DNA from: Planctomycetota bacterium
GTDB lineage: Bacteria > Planctomycetota > UBA1135 > JACQFD01
NCBI GenBank assembly: GCA_016792805.1
Contig: JAEUHX010000047.1
Span: 1 to 64,000, forward strand
Direction: 5' to 3'
Length of the DNA stretch: 64,000 nt
Below the pieces are notes generated by a model, which made no database searches, was not told where the DNA came from, and worked only from the letters and a program-made list of their open reading frames with translations. This document shows, piece after piece, positions 1 to 6,743 of the stretch (positions are counted from its first letter, which is position 1; every line of letters starts with the position of its first letter). The position numbers and the translations under genes are program-made.

Positions 1-466
1 ACTCGACGCCCCAGTTGATCGTATGTTGGGCGCTCGTCGGAAGTGTGAGCGTGTGCCAGGTGACGCCAGAGTTGGTGGTGTAGTACAAGTTCATATCTGT
101 GCGAGCAATATGCGCAAAATTGCTGCCCATATCCGAAGCAGTAAAGAACTTGTCTCCAAGCCCACCAAGCTGAGTGACTGTCGTTACCCCAGTCACGTTA
201 TCGATCACCTTCACATTCGTGATCCCGCCATTCTCCTGCCGGTAAAACATCGCATTCTGATTCGCTGGGGAGTACGTCGTCTTGCACTCTTCCAGGCTAT
301 TCCCCGACGGCGCCCCGTAGATGAAATCGACCCCGCCGTTGGCTGCGACGCGCCGCGCTGGCGTCGAGCTCTGTGCAGCGCCCGAGGTCGCGGGAGCCGG
401 CGTCCCCTGCATCGCAAGAGTCAGCCCAAAAGTGATATTCCACAAAAGCGGCAAGGCAATGGTCAT
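1..466 (-). CDS. Secreted protein with Asp-box-like motif, truncated by window edge
   Basis: An open minus-strand frame of 155 codons runs off the left edge, so the C-terminus is not in this window. The first 20 residues are hydrophobic (MTIALPLLWN...) and are followed by a Gly/Pro/Ala/Ser-rich stretch, like a signal peptide and linker. Near the visible end the protein reads YYTTNSGVTW, close to the Asp-box pattern SxDxGxTW of BNR/sialidase-type beta-propellers, so an extracellular repeat protein is likely. The n-region lacks Lys or Arg at this ATG; the frame stays open upstream, so a GTG near 545 is an alternative start. No Shine-Dalgarno is obvious. The sequence is visibly less G+C-rich than the genes to the right. 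Confidence 0.55.
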   Translation of the reverse strand, partial: MTIALPLLWNITFGLTLAMQGTPAPATSGAAQSSTPARRVAANGGVDFIYGAPSGNSLEECKTTYSPANQNAMFYRQENGGITNVKVIDNVTGVTTVTQLGGLGDKFFTASDMGSNFAHIARTDMNLYYTTNSGVTWHTLTLPTSAQHTINWGVE

Positions 467-573
467 GTTCGGCAGACTCGGAATATTTGTGACGATGGGA
501 CGATTCTGGCGGTCTTGGCTGGGCGCGGGCTTATAGGGTGATCGCACGCGGGCTTCCGGTGGGACGGCGTCCA

Positions 574-1179
574 CTAGCGTGCGCCCGTGCCAGGGGCTTC
601 GGCGCTCGACGCGGCCTCGGCTTCCCGCAATGCCTTCTTGGCCTCGAGCACTTTGTCGAGCGCGTCGCGCAGCGCCCAATAGCGAGGATGCTCGTTTCGG
701 GAAATGTAAAAAAGACGGATCCGCCGCCCTCCGCTTGGATCCTGCTCGCTCGTCGAAGTAAACAAAACCTTCTCGACGCCGTCCTCTTCGATTGTCTTGG
801 GGATCTCCGGCGGCGCACCGCTGTCGTAGACCTCGCGAAAGCGCCCTTCGCGCAGCATCGCGTCGCGCACGCGATCGGATTCTTCGGACCAGTCGCGGCT
901 CATCTGCGCGACGGCGTGCGCCAGGACCGCTTCCTGCTGCTCGGGCGGGTCGGCGGCGGTGTTTGGCGCCGATGGGGCCGTGGGGTGAGACGCGGACGGC
1001 GGAACGGTGCGCTCGGCGAGTGGGCCGGCCTGTGCGGGCGCGGGCGTCGCGATCGAGTCGGCGGGAAGCGAGGCGGGTAGCGCTGGAGGTGCGGACGGGC
1101 TCGCTGCCCTCCACAGGGCCGTTCCCGCTGCGGCAAGCGCCGCTGCGCCCAGTGCCGCTACCAGCATCCGCATCCGCAT
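574..1179 (-). CDS. Hypothetical membrane-anchored protein
   Basis: 201 residues. Three closely spaced ATGs (1179, 1173, 1167) precede a hydrophobic Ala/Leu segment at about residues 5-25. A Pro/Ala/Ser-rich linker follows to about residue 80, then a charged, probably helical C-terminal domain containing DWSEESDRVRDAML and a final Lys/Glu/Ala helix. This layout suggests a protein held in the inner membrane with a soluble domain outside. I do not recognise the family. The frame is open further upstream to about 1722, but that extension is Arg/Ser-rich and looks non-coding, so the ATG cluster was chosen. The partial gene at 466-1 lies 107 bp downstream on the same strand. Confidence 0.6.
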   Translation of the reverse strand: MRMRMLVAALGAAALAAAGTALWRAASPSAPPALPASLPADSIATPAPAQAGPLAERTVPPSASHPTAPSAPNTAADPPEQQEAVLAHAVAQMSRDWSEESDRVRDAMLREGRFREVYDSGAPPEIPKTIEEDGVEKVLFTSTSEQDPSGGRRIRLFYISRNEHPRYWALRDALDKVLEAKKALREAEAASSAEAPGTGAR

Positions 1180-1700
1180 GGTCTCAGCGTACGCAGGCAC
1201 CACGAGAGCGGGCAAGGAGAGCGTTCTAGAGGAGCTCCTTGTGCTTGCTTCGGTGCTAGGCACTGCGAGGGCGAGGAGTCGTCGCCAAGCGGAGGAAGGC
1301 TCGCCGCACGCGTAGGCCAGGGGCTCTCCGTTGAGGACGTGGCGACGCAGCGACGAGCTGTATGCGCGTGGGCGGCCCCCGGAACGCGACACCGTTCGGC
1401 TCACGCAAGGGGAGATCGTTGCCCGACTTCGACCCATTCGCTTCGTCGTGATTCGTGGACTCGACCGGACAACATCGCGGAGCCCCAACTCGACCGCGAG
1501 GCAGTTTGTGCAAACTCTGCACCTACTGCGCCGGCTGAGAGAATCAGCGAGGCTCTTCACGACTCGCGTGGGATCACGCTCGCGTGATACGAAACGTCGG
1601 GGGTTCGACGCAAGTCCCGACCTTTCGGAACTGCTACTAATTACAGAATCGCCACTTCCGTGGGCCGATGCCGGCGCAGACAAGTTTGCCGAAGCACCCA
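1180..1700 (+). other. Intergenic stretch without a convincing gene
   Basis: About 520 bp between two minus-strand genes. Open frames here have atypical composition and no recognisable domain. It holds one copy of a 17-bp palindromic motif (1506-1522), a small inverted repeat ATCACGC-TC-GCGTGAT near 1580, and a GTCGGG...CCCGAC inverted repeat near 1600. The last contains GGTTCGA but does not fold as a tRNA. Confidence 0.5.
1506..1522 (+). repeat. 17-bp palindromic direct repeat, left copy
   Basis: TTGTGCAAACTCTGCAC. It matches 16 of 17 bases of the copy at 4523-4539, in the same orientation 3.0 kb away. The core GTGCAAA-C-TCTGCAC is an inverted repeat with one mismatch around a single central base. 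It could be a regulator site, or one of two boundary repeats around the ATPase and AbiE relics. Confidence 0.45.
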
Positions 1701-2948
1701 CTACCGCGGCGCCAGATCCCACGGAAGAGCTGTATCGTTTTCCGTCAGCGGGGTCACGCCCGCGACCGGCGCGAGCACGAGGCCGCGCGCGATGCGCTGG
1801 TTGGGATAGGTCGCGCGGAATGCAGCAATTCCCCGCACGTCGTTGCGCGTCGGACGCGCTGTGACTTTGATCTCGATGGGGAAAAGTGTGCCGTCGCGCT
1901 CAAGGAACAGATCGACCTCGGCGCCGCCATGCGATCGCCAATGATGCAGCACGGGCTTCGACGAAAGCACCGAGCTCAAGCGCCGGATCTCGCCCACGAC
2001 CGCCGTCTCGAAAAGTGCACCCAAAGCCGGATGATCGGCGAGCGCGCTCGGTGACGAGATGCGCATGGCCGCCGCGGCGATGCCGGTATCGGCGATGTAG
2101 CCTTTGGGCGTTGCGCTGACACGCTTGAGTGTATTGCCCGACCACGCAGGAACCTCGTGCCACTGAAAAGTGGCCGTCAGGATCTGTAACCAGCGTCGGG
2201 CGGTCTGCGGCGAGAGACCGAGGTTGCGGCCGAGTTGGCTATAATTGACTTCCTGGGCGGTCAGCGCCGCCGCGAGTCGGAAGAAGCGCCCGAATTCCTG
2301 CCAATCATCGACGCGCCCGAGCAAGCGCGCATCGCGCTCGATATAGGTGCGCTGGTACGCGCTATGAAAATCCGCGAGCACGTCGGCGGCTAGCAGATCG
2401 GCCTCCGGCATGAACCCGCGCCACAGCCGCTCATACAACGATCGCGCGTCGGGCAGGCGCTGCGGCCGCGAAGCGAGGTAGGCATCGGGGTCGGTCAACC
2501 AATGTTCGAGCCAGCTCGCGCCGGTTGTCTGCTGCGCGATCTCCGCCAAGCAGAAACCCTCCAAATCGAGGAAGACCACTCGGCCCGCCAAGCTCTCCGC
2601 CAACGTTCGCAATACCTCCCACTGCTGCGATCCGCTCAGGATGTACTGCCCCGGCGCGCGATTCTGATCGATGCGCCGCTTGAGCGCCGGCACGAGCTCG
2701 GGCGCGTACTCGATCTCGTCGAGGAAGAGTGGCGTGCGGTGGTGGTCGAGGAACAGCTCGGGCTCGGCGCGAGCGTTCTCAACGTCGACGACCGGATCGA
2801 AGACGACTGTGTCGGCGCCCTCGAGAACGTGCTGGACGAAGGTCGTTTTCCCGACCTGGCGCGGTACTGGCGACCACAACGGCCGGAATGTGCCTTAGAG
2901 CTCCCGAAGACGCTCCGTGGCCAGGCGGCGATTGTTCAGGCGCGACAT
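1701..2948 (-). pseudogene. AAA_14/DUF4143 family ATPase, frameshifted at N-terminus
   Basis: The main frame (about 2879-1701) encodes the usual AAA_14 plus DUF4143 protein: GKTTF at the P-loop, TPLFLDEIEYAPEL as Walker B, YILSGSQQW as the next core strand, and a C-terminal DUF4143 domain ending in the PIEIKVT nuclease-like strand. The N-terminus is broken. An ATG at 2948 gives MSRLNNRRLATERLREL and then hits TAA. One frame over, RHIPAVVVA continues the expected sequence, and the original frame resumes at PRQVGKTT. Two compensating indels therefore flank the P-loop, and the first glycine of the Walker A motif is lost (SPVPRQVGKT). The family often occurs in accessory regions; its exact role is unclear. 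Either a real pseudogene or clustered assembly errors. Confidence 0.7.
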
Positions 2949-3049
2949 TTGGCCATGGCATCACCGATTTTCAATGGATCTTGGCGCGAGCGGAGGCGCG
3001 CGGGCAGCCACGAGCGCGGAAGGCGCGTGCGGCGAGGCGCGCCCGGAAG

Positions 3050-3351
3050 TGGGGCGACCTTCAGGAAGCTGGGGAATCGGAAGACCAGGGGCCGGACTCG
3101 CCCATCGTTCGAGCAACGGACGGACCCGAGGGGAGGACTCCGGGAGGAAGCGTTGGAGAGCGTGGAGGATTCACTTTTGCGCGGGATCTCCTTCGGGCTT
3201 TTCTTCATCCGCGCGCGCATGCGCGCGCGAGATCGTCGCGGGCAAGCCCGCGCCCTACAGCAGGACTTACAAATTCGCACACATCTGCATCTTCATAGAT
3301 ACGGGACGGCTTCGAATGGGGCGTGGGTCGGTCGTGAACCCCACAGATTTC
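3050..3351 (+). repeat. Mosaic hairpin repeat, copy A
   Basis: Positions 3085-3259 match 5855-6029 at about 97% (five mismatches that I can count, no gaps). Weaker similarity extends left to about 3050, and after an indel right over GGCTTCGAATGGGGCGTG to about 3351. It contains an 18-bp alternating purine-pyrimidine palindrome (3211-3229) and a GCGGGC-AA-GCCCGC hairpin. The right end lies inside the AbiEii reading frame, so this copy appears to have replaced most of that gene. Confidence 0.8.
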
Positions 3352-3449
3352 GATCCGTAGCGCACCAGGACGACATTGGGGTCGATCCCGAGCCGCTTGG
3401 CGTGCTGGACGAGACGTACGTGGACCGAGTGGGAGAGTCCCGCCGTCAT
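3267..3449 (-). pseudogene. AbiEii toxin remnant (N-terminal stub)
   Basis: The ATG overlaps the abiEi stop as ATGA, the usual arrangement of AbiE operons. The first 33 or so residues (SVHVRLVQHAKRLGIDPNVV then LVRYGSK) match the start of AbiEii nucleotidyltransferase toxins, which usually begin SVxxRLLNxAR...F..VLxRYxxER. Right after RYGSK the frame enters repeat copy A and stops at residue 60, whereas complete AbiEii proteins are near 300 residues. The nucleotidyltransferase GSxxD catalytic region is absent, so no toxin activity is expected. Confidence 0.7.
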
Positions 3450-4048
3450 GTGACTATTCCCTGTAGGTAGGGACGCATCACGTTCTCAACGCGGCAGGCG
3501 CGGGCAGCTCGATCAAGGTCGGCCATTGTGAAGCGGCGGCCGATCCACGCCTCTCGCAACGCTTCCACGGCGACATCGAGCCCGACGCGATTGCGGGCCT
3601 TGAAGAGGTCAGCGAGCGTCTTGGCGACGCTGTAGACGCGCACGCGCTGTCGCTCGATCTCATGGACCTCGATCCCCTCACGGAAGGCGGGCCCACTGAA
3701 GCGGACGATCCGCAGCCGGAGGTTTGCCAGCTTCGGAGGGCGCCGCCCCCGTTCGATGGCGAGCCAGACCTCAGCTGGGAGTTGGGTGCCGATTCGGTGA
3801 AAGGAAAGCGCAGACAAGAGACAGATCACGCCGTCGGATGTCGCCGCCGCGGCCAGGGCGAGCCCGTGATGCTCGGTGATCTCCGCGCTCGCGAGGCGGT
3901 ACCTCCCGCACCCGACGCGTTCCAGCGTTCCGCCAGCCACGAGCCGGGTCAGCTCCTGGGTATGGATGCCGGCCTGGGATACCGCTCGCGCGGTCACGTA
4001 TCCCTTCAGCTTAACCAGGCTCAGGATGCGCCGGCGAGCGGTCCACAT
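3446..4048 (-). CDS. abiEi: AbiEi-type antitoxin / transcriptional regulator
   Basis: 200 residues, full length for the short AbiEi form. The N-terminal winged-helix part (ILSLVKLKGYVTARAVSQAG, then LTRLVAGGTLERVGCGRYRL) is the AbiEi_4-like DNA-binding domain. The C-terminal part (HHGLALAAAATSDGVICLLS, then LADLFKARNRVGLDVAVEAL) is the AbiEi C-terminal domain. In type IV AbiE systems this protein represses its own operon and counters AbiEii. Here AbiEii is only a stub, so the antitoxin is an orphan that may persist as a regulator. A clear promoter lies just upstream. The 4-bp overlap with the toxin start supports the assignment. Confidence 0.85.
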   Translation of the reverse strand: MWTARRRILSLVKLKGYVTARAVSQAGIHTQELTRLVAGGTLERVGCGRYRLASAEITEHHGLALAAAATSDGVICLLSALSFHRIGTQLPAEVWLAIERGRRPPKLANLRLRIVRFSGPAFREGIEVHEIERQRVRVYSVAKTLADLFKARNRVGLDVAVEALREAWIGRRFTMADLDRAARACRVENVMRPYLQGIVT

Positions 4049-4058
4049 GGTGTGGGAA

Positions 4059-4086
4059 ATCGTATGCAGTTATTCACAGATGTCAA
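4059..4086 (-). promoter_or_regulatory. Sigma70-like promoter of abiEi
   Basis: On the minus strand, TTGACA (4086-4081) is followed after 16 bp by TACGAT (4064-4059). The -10 box ends only 10 bp before the abiEi ATG, so transcription should begin about 4-5 nt before the start codon, giving a nearly leaderless mRNA. The surrounding A+T-rich sequence stands out from the rest of the window. Confidence 0.6.
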
Positions 4087-4804
4087 CGTTTCACCACATG
4101 CGCCGAGGCGACGGTTCGGCGGGGGTCGTGCGCGGAGCCCAAGATCGCGAAGCATAGTCACCCCAAAATGACGGCACCTACGCTGCTCGTGCCGACACTT
4201 CGCGCACCGTCGTCATACGGTCGTAGAGCCGCCGGTCAACTCCGCCAGCATCCTCTCGATGTCGCACTCAATGGCCCGGATGTCGGACTCGCTCTCCTCG
4301 AGCGGGCGAGGCGAGTTGCAGCGGCAGAGGGAGACTCCCCGCATGAAGCCCTCCGGAGTCTAAAGGAGTGATCGTGCTCAGATAGTTCGCGACGCTCCGC
4401 CATGTGTTGCGAACCGCGGTATTGTGACAATGGCATTCCGCTTCTCGGGTCGCAACTATCTGTGATCCACAAGCGGCCCCGGCATGATTGTCTGGAATGC
4501 AAGAATTGGGTTCCGGAGCAACTTGTGCAAACTTTGCACGCGTTCCAACCTTGGGAGCGCGCTCGATGTTCGGCGAGGTCGACCGATACAACCTCGATGG
4601 GGATCCTTCGGTCAGGCACCGCGTGATGTCGGCCATGTGGCGCTCGCTTTGGTTGTCGCCGAGTCCAAGCCGAGGGGCAAGGATATAACGATTCTCGGCT
4701 TGATGAACAGGCTTCCAGCGCCGCAATCACAAAAGAGCTTCCATACGCTGGTCCGAAGAGTTTGGCTGTTGTAGGCCTCCCGGGCTCTGCCCGAAGATGC
4801 GAGA
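4087..4804 (+). other. Intergenic stretch, no gene recognised
   Basis: About 720 bp of relatively low G+C between abiEi and the next gene. Frames of 66-164 codons on both strands lack domains and have Ser/Arg/Cys-rich compositions typical of shadow frames. It contains the second palindromic 17-mer (4523-4539) and a small ATTGT-G-ACAAT palindrome near 4425. Confidence 0.5.
4523..4539 (+). repeat. 17-bp palindromic direct repeat, right copy
   Basis: TTGTGCAAACTTTGCAC. The core GTGCAAA-C-TTTGCAC is a perfect 7-1-7 inverted repeat. It is a direct repeat of 1506-1522 with one mismatch. Confidence 0.45.
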
Positions 4805-5383
4805 ATGAGTGACACCCGCTCGAACGCCGCCGACTCCACGAAGGCGGCTCCGCATTCTGCTGCGTCCGGCATCGCCGGTCGGATAGTCCGAAGCGGCCTT
4901 CGTTCGCTCGGGGGATTCACCATTGGCGGACTCTGTGGACTCGTGTTGGCCAGTATTATTGTCTACATAGCCCAGAGAGCTGCGACGCGTCGACAGGTGG
5001 AGCCGTTTGATTCCTCGGTTTGGAAATTGGGAGTCTTCCATGATGTCTCGGACTCTCAACCAATCTCCCGGACACGCTTTGTTCACGCGCTCGTCGAGGA
5101 AGGCTTGATTCAAGGGCTCACGCGAGACGCTGTGCTCGACCTCCTTGGGGATCCCGACGAGGTCGGCAGCAAGCCCCCGACATATCCTCGAGCGCGCCCG
5201 CCGCGAACTGTAGATTGGAAGACGGAGGACGTCTTCTGGTGGTGCCTACAGAGAACGGGGTATCCGATCGGCATCAAGGAGTCGGGATATTTCACACCCT
5301 GGCTCATGGTTGAATTCGATGAAACGTCGCATGCGCTAGGAGCACTTGAGGTTCGTGTCGAATACCGAAGCGAGCCGCGATGA
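4805..5383 (+). CDS. Single-pass membrane protein with BamE/SmpA-like segment
   Basis: 192 residues. A Ser/Ala-rich N-terminus precedes one membrane helix (FTIGGLCGLVLASIIVYIAQ, about residues 38-57), and a soluble domain follows. Residues around 105-120 read GLTRDAVLDLLGDPDEVG, the pattern seen in SmpA/OmlA (BamE-like) domains, followed by an aromatic stretch (DVFWWCLQ) and an FDETSHALGALEVR strand. Role unknown; a small outer-membrane or envelope adaptor is possible. Its codons use more A/T than most of the window, in line with the accessory character of 1-6.7 kb. GCGAG a few bases before the ATG may serve as ribosome site. Confidence 0.7.
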   Translation: MSDTRSNAADSTKAAPHSAASGIAGRIVRSGLRSLGGFTIGGLCGLVLASIIVYIAQRAATRRQVEPFDSSVWKLGVFHDVSDSQPISRTRFVHALVEEGLIQGLTRDAVLDLLGDPDEVGSKPPTYPRARPPRTVDWKTEDVFWWCLQRTGYPIGIKESGYFTPWLMVEFDETSHALGALEVRVEYRSEPR

Positions 5384-5403
5384 GTATCCTGGCCTCTCTT
5401 GAA

Positions 5404-5637
5404 TCAGCGCGCCCGGGTTCCTTGTGTCAGCCGCTTGACGGATGGATCCGCGTCCCTCCTTGAGATGATGGATAACAACAAAATAGTTTTCACTCGAGCG
5501 AGTGTAGACAAATCGGGCGCCGACGACCGCCACCGAGACCGCCGGGCGAAGCTCACTAAGCCCAGATCGCCACGGCGCAGCCCGACATTCAGAGGGTCTC
5601 CGTCGAGCACAACGGTATCGAGCAACTTGACGGTCAT
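5404..5637 (-). pseudogene. DUF4926-family protein, frameshifted
   Basis: It starts MTVKLLDTVVLDGDPLN then VGLRRGDLG, the highly characteristic opening of DUF4926 proteins (LLDxVxLxxDxPxxGLxRGxxGTVV). After LRRGDLG the frame turns into Arg/Ser-rich sequence. In the next frame the expected second half appears as VVGARFVYTRSSENYFVVIHH, resembling the family's C-terminal strand. One indel near 5555 therefore breaks the gene. DUF4926 genes commonly sit beside DUF6883 genes in toxin-antitoxin-like pairs, and a DUF6883-like stub lies just upstream. Confidence 0.5.
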
Positions 5638-5732
5638 GACCTGAAGGGACGGACAGGATGCAGGGGCGACAGCAGGTAGGCGCACAGAGTCGCGATGTCG
5701 ATGACGGCACTGTCAAAGTTCGGAAGGCACAC
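5634..5732 (-). pseudogene. DUF6883-like N-terminal stub
   Basis: A GTG at 5732, preceded by CGGAG, opens a 32-codon frame reading LPNFDSAVIDIATLCAYLLS then PLHPVRPF. This resembles the start of DUF6883 proteins (LPNADRAVVDxxKLxxYxLxPxHPxGxxKAxxF). It stops two residues later, and the TGA overlaps the DUF4926 ATG as ATGA. The body of the family, about 80 further residues, is missing. The match rests on a short segment, so the call is tentative. Confidence 0.4.
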
Positions 5733-5819
5733 ATCGCCGCTCCGGCGATGCGCCGCTCGAGCCAAGGAGCCCTTGGCGAAATCATCCGCGCTGCGCGCCA
5801 CAGAGTCCGTGTCCGGACG

Positions 5820-6103
5820 TTGGGCCACCTTCATCGTGCTGAGAAATTGGGAGATCAGGGGCCGGACTCGCCCATCGTTCGAGCGACGGACGGACCCGAG
5901 GGGAGGACTTCGGGAGGAAGCGTTGGAGAGCGTGGAGAAATCACTTTTGCGCGGGGTCTCCTTCGGGCTTTTCTTCATCCGCGCGCGCATGCGCGCGCGA
6001 GATCGTCGCGGGCAAGCCCGCGCCCTACGAGTTTGCACATAAGAAACGGCTTCGAATGGGGCGTGAGTCGGTCTTGGACCCCACAGATTTCCATCTGTAG
6101 GGT
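5820..6103 (+). repeat. Mosaic hairpin repeat, copy B (first part)
   Basis: Direct repeat of copy A with a constant offset of 2770 bp over 3085-3259/5855-6029, including the alternating palindrome at 5981-5999 and the following GC-rich hairpin. After a small indel the GGCTTCGAATGGGGCGTG segment and the CCACAGATTT end are also shared. Copy B continues into further palindromic modules: GGCGCACGCGCC, GCGGGGC-TT-GCCCCGC and GGGCGCGCCC between 6104 and 6215. Confidence 0.8.
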
Positions 6104-6319
6104 CGGCGCACGCGCCGAACAATGGCGCGGGGCTTGCCCCGCGCGATGAGGAATGGGCAGCGCGATTTTTCATCCGGCGGCGCACGCGCCGCCGAATCGG
6201 TACGGGCGCGCCCGTTCCCCACAAAAATAATTGGATTCCCCAGGAAAGGAATCGGATCCCCCACAAAAAGAAACGGATCGCGGCGAGAGCCTTCAGCTTC
6301 ACCGATGAGGGACTGCTAG
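6104..6319 (+). repeat. Cluster of short GC-rich palindromes in copy B
   Basis: This stretch holds several hairpins in a row: GGTCGGCGCACGCGCCGAAC (6101-6120), GCGCGGGGC-TT-GCCCCGCGC (about 6125-6144), GGCGGCGCACGCGCCGCC (6177-6194) and GGGCGCGCCC (6205-6214). It then has two spaced copies of CCCCACAAAAA. The GCGGGGC...GCCCCGCGCGATGA module recurs at about 35330-35350. No gene is supported. Confidence 0.6.
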
Positions 6320-6596
6320 GAATGGGGCGTGGGTCGGTCTTGGCGCGGCGAGTTCCGCAGACGCGAGGCCATGGCGCGGGCCCAAAACCACAAGCGCCCA
6401 GCCCCCGGCGGGGTTTTGGGACCCCAAAGGGCCCCCCCCCGCGGGCCCGGGGGGGGGGGCCCTGGGGTTTGCGACCCGCACCGCGTGGCCCGCCCAACGC
6501 CGCGCTGGGCGCCGAGGCCCGCGCGCAGCTCGGAGGAAGCCTGGAATGGCCTCTTGGACTGTCCGCTGCCGCGCGAAGACCGACCACGCCAAATTC
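6320..6596 (+). repeat. Inverted-repeat-bounded element in copy B
   Basis: The left arm 6320-6349 (GAATGGGGCGTGGGTCGGTC...) is the inverse of the right arm 6568-6596, about 29 bp with a few mismatches. The interior holds a large GC hairpin with runs of C and G (6422-6467) and no credible coding frame. The same two arms bound a shorter interior at 35454-35619, so this is a mobile or recombining MITE-like module. Confidence 0.65.
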
Positions 6597-6651
6597 TTCC
6601 CGAGTCACAAATCGACAGCCTCGCGCGCACGCGCGCGAGAGCCGGTCGGCG

Positions 6652-6729
6652 CACGCGCCGACCCCACTTCTCATTTGAACTGTGACACGCGCCGACCCCA
6701 CTTCTCAATGGAACTGTGACACGCGCCGA
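6652..6729 (+). repeat. 34-bp tandem repeat
   Basis: Units beginning CACGCGCCGACCCCACTTCT start at 6652, 6686 and (partial) 6720, a period of 34 bp. A related array with a 38-bp period sits at 35674-35761. The array ends about 15 bp before the stop codon of the next minus-strand gene. Confidence 0.75.
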
Positions 6730-6743
6730 TCTCAAACCGAACG

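Noticed and set aside
23..541. Plus-strand open frame of 172 codons at the left edge
   Set aside because: Cys/Arg/Pro-rich with no domain; the opposite strand has a better frame with a signal-like leader and an Asp-box-like motif.
1590..1625. Possible tRNA T-arm (GGTTCGA between GTCGGG and CCCGAC)
   Set aside because: No matching acceptor, D or anticodon arms at proper spacing on either strand.
2936..3280. Arg-rich minus-strand frame within repeat copy A, similar to a frame in copy B
   Set aside because: Shared translation only reflects DNA identity of the repeat; no start site or domain, and composition is palindrome-driven.
4236..4730. Minus-strand frames of 152-164 codons upstream of the 4805 gene
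   Set aside because: Ser/Arg/Cys-rich with no homology; probably chance frames in non-coding DNA.
6649..6730. Possible CRISPR array
   Set aside because: Only two full contiguous units with no unique spacers, and no cas genes; it is a simple tandem repeat.
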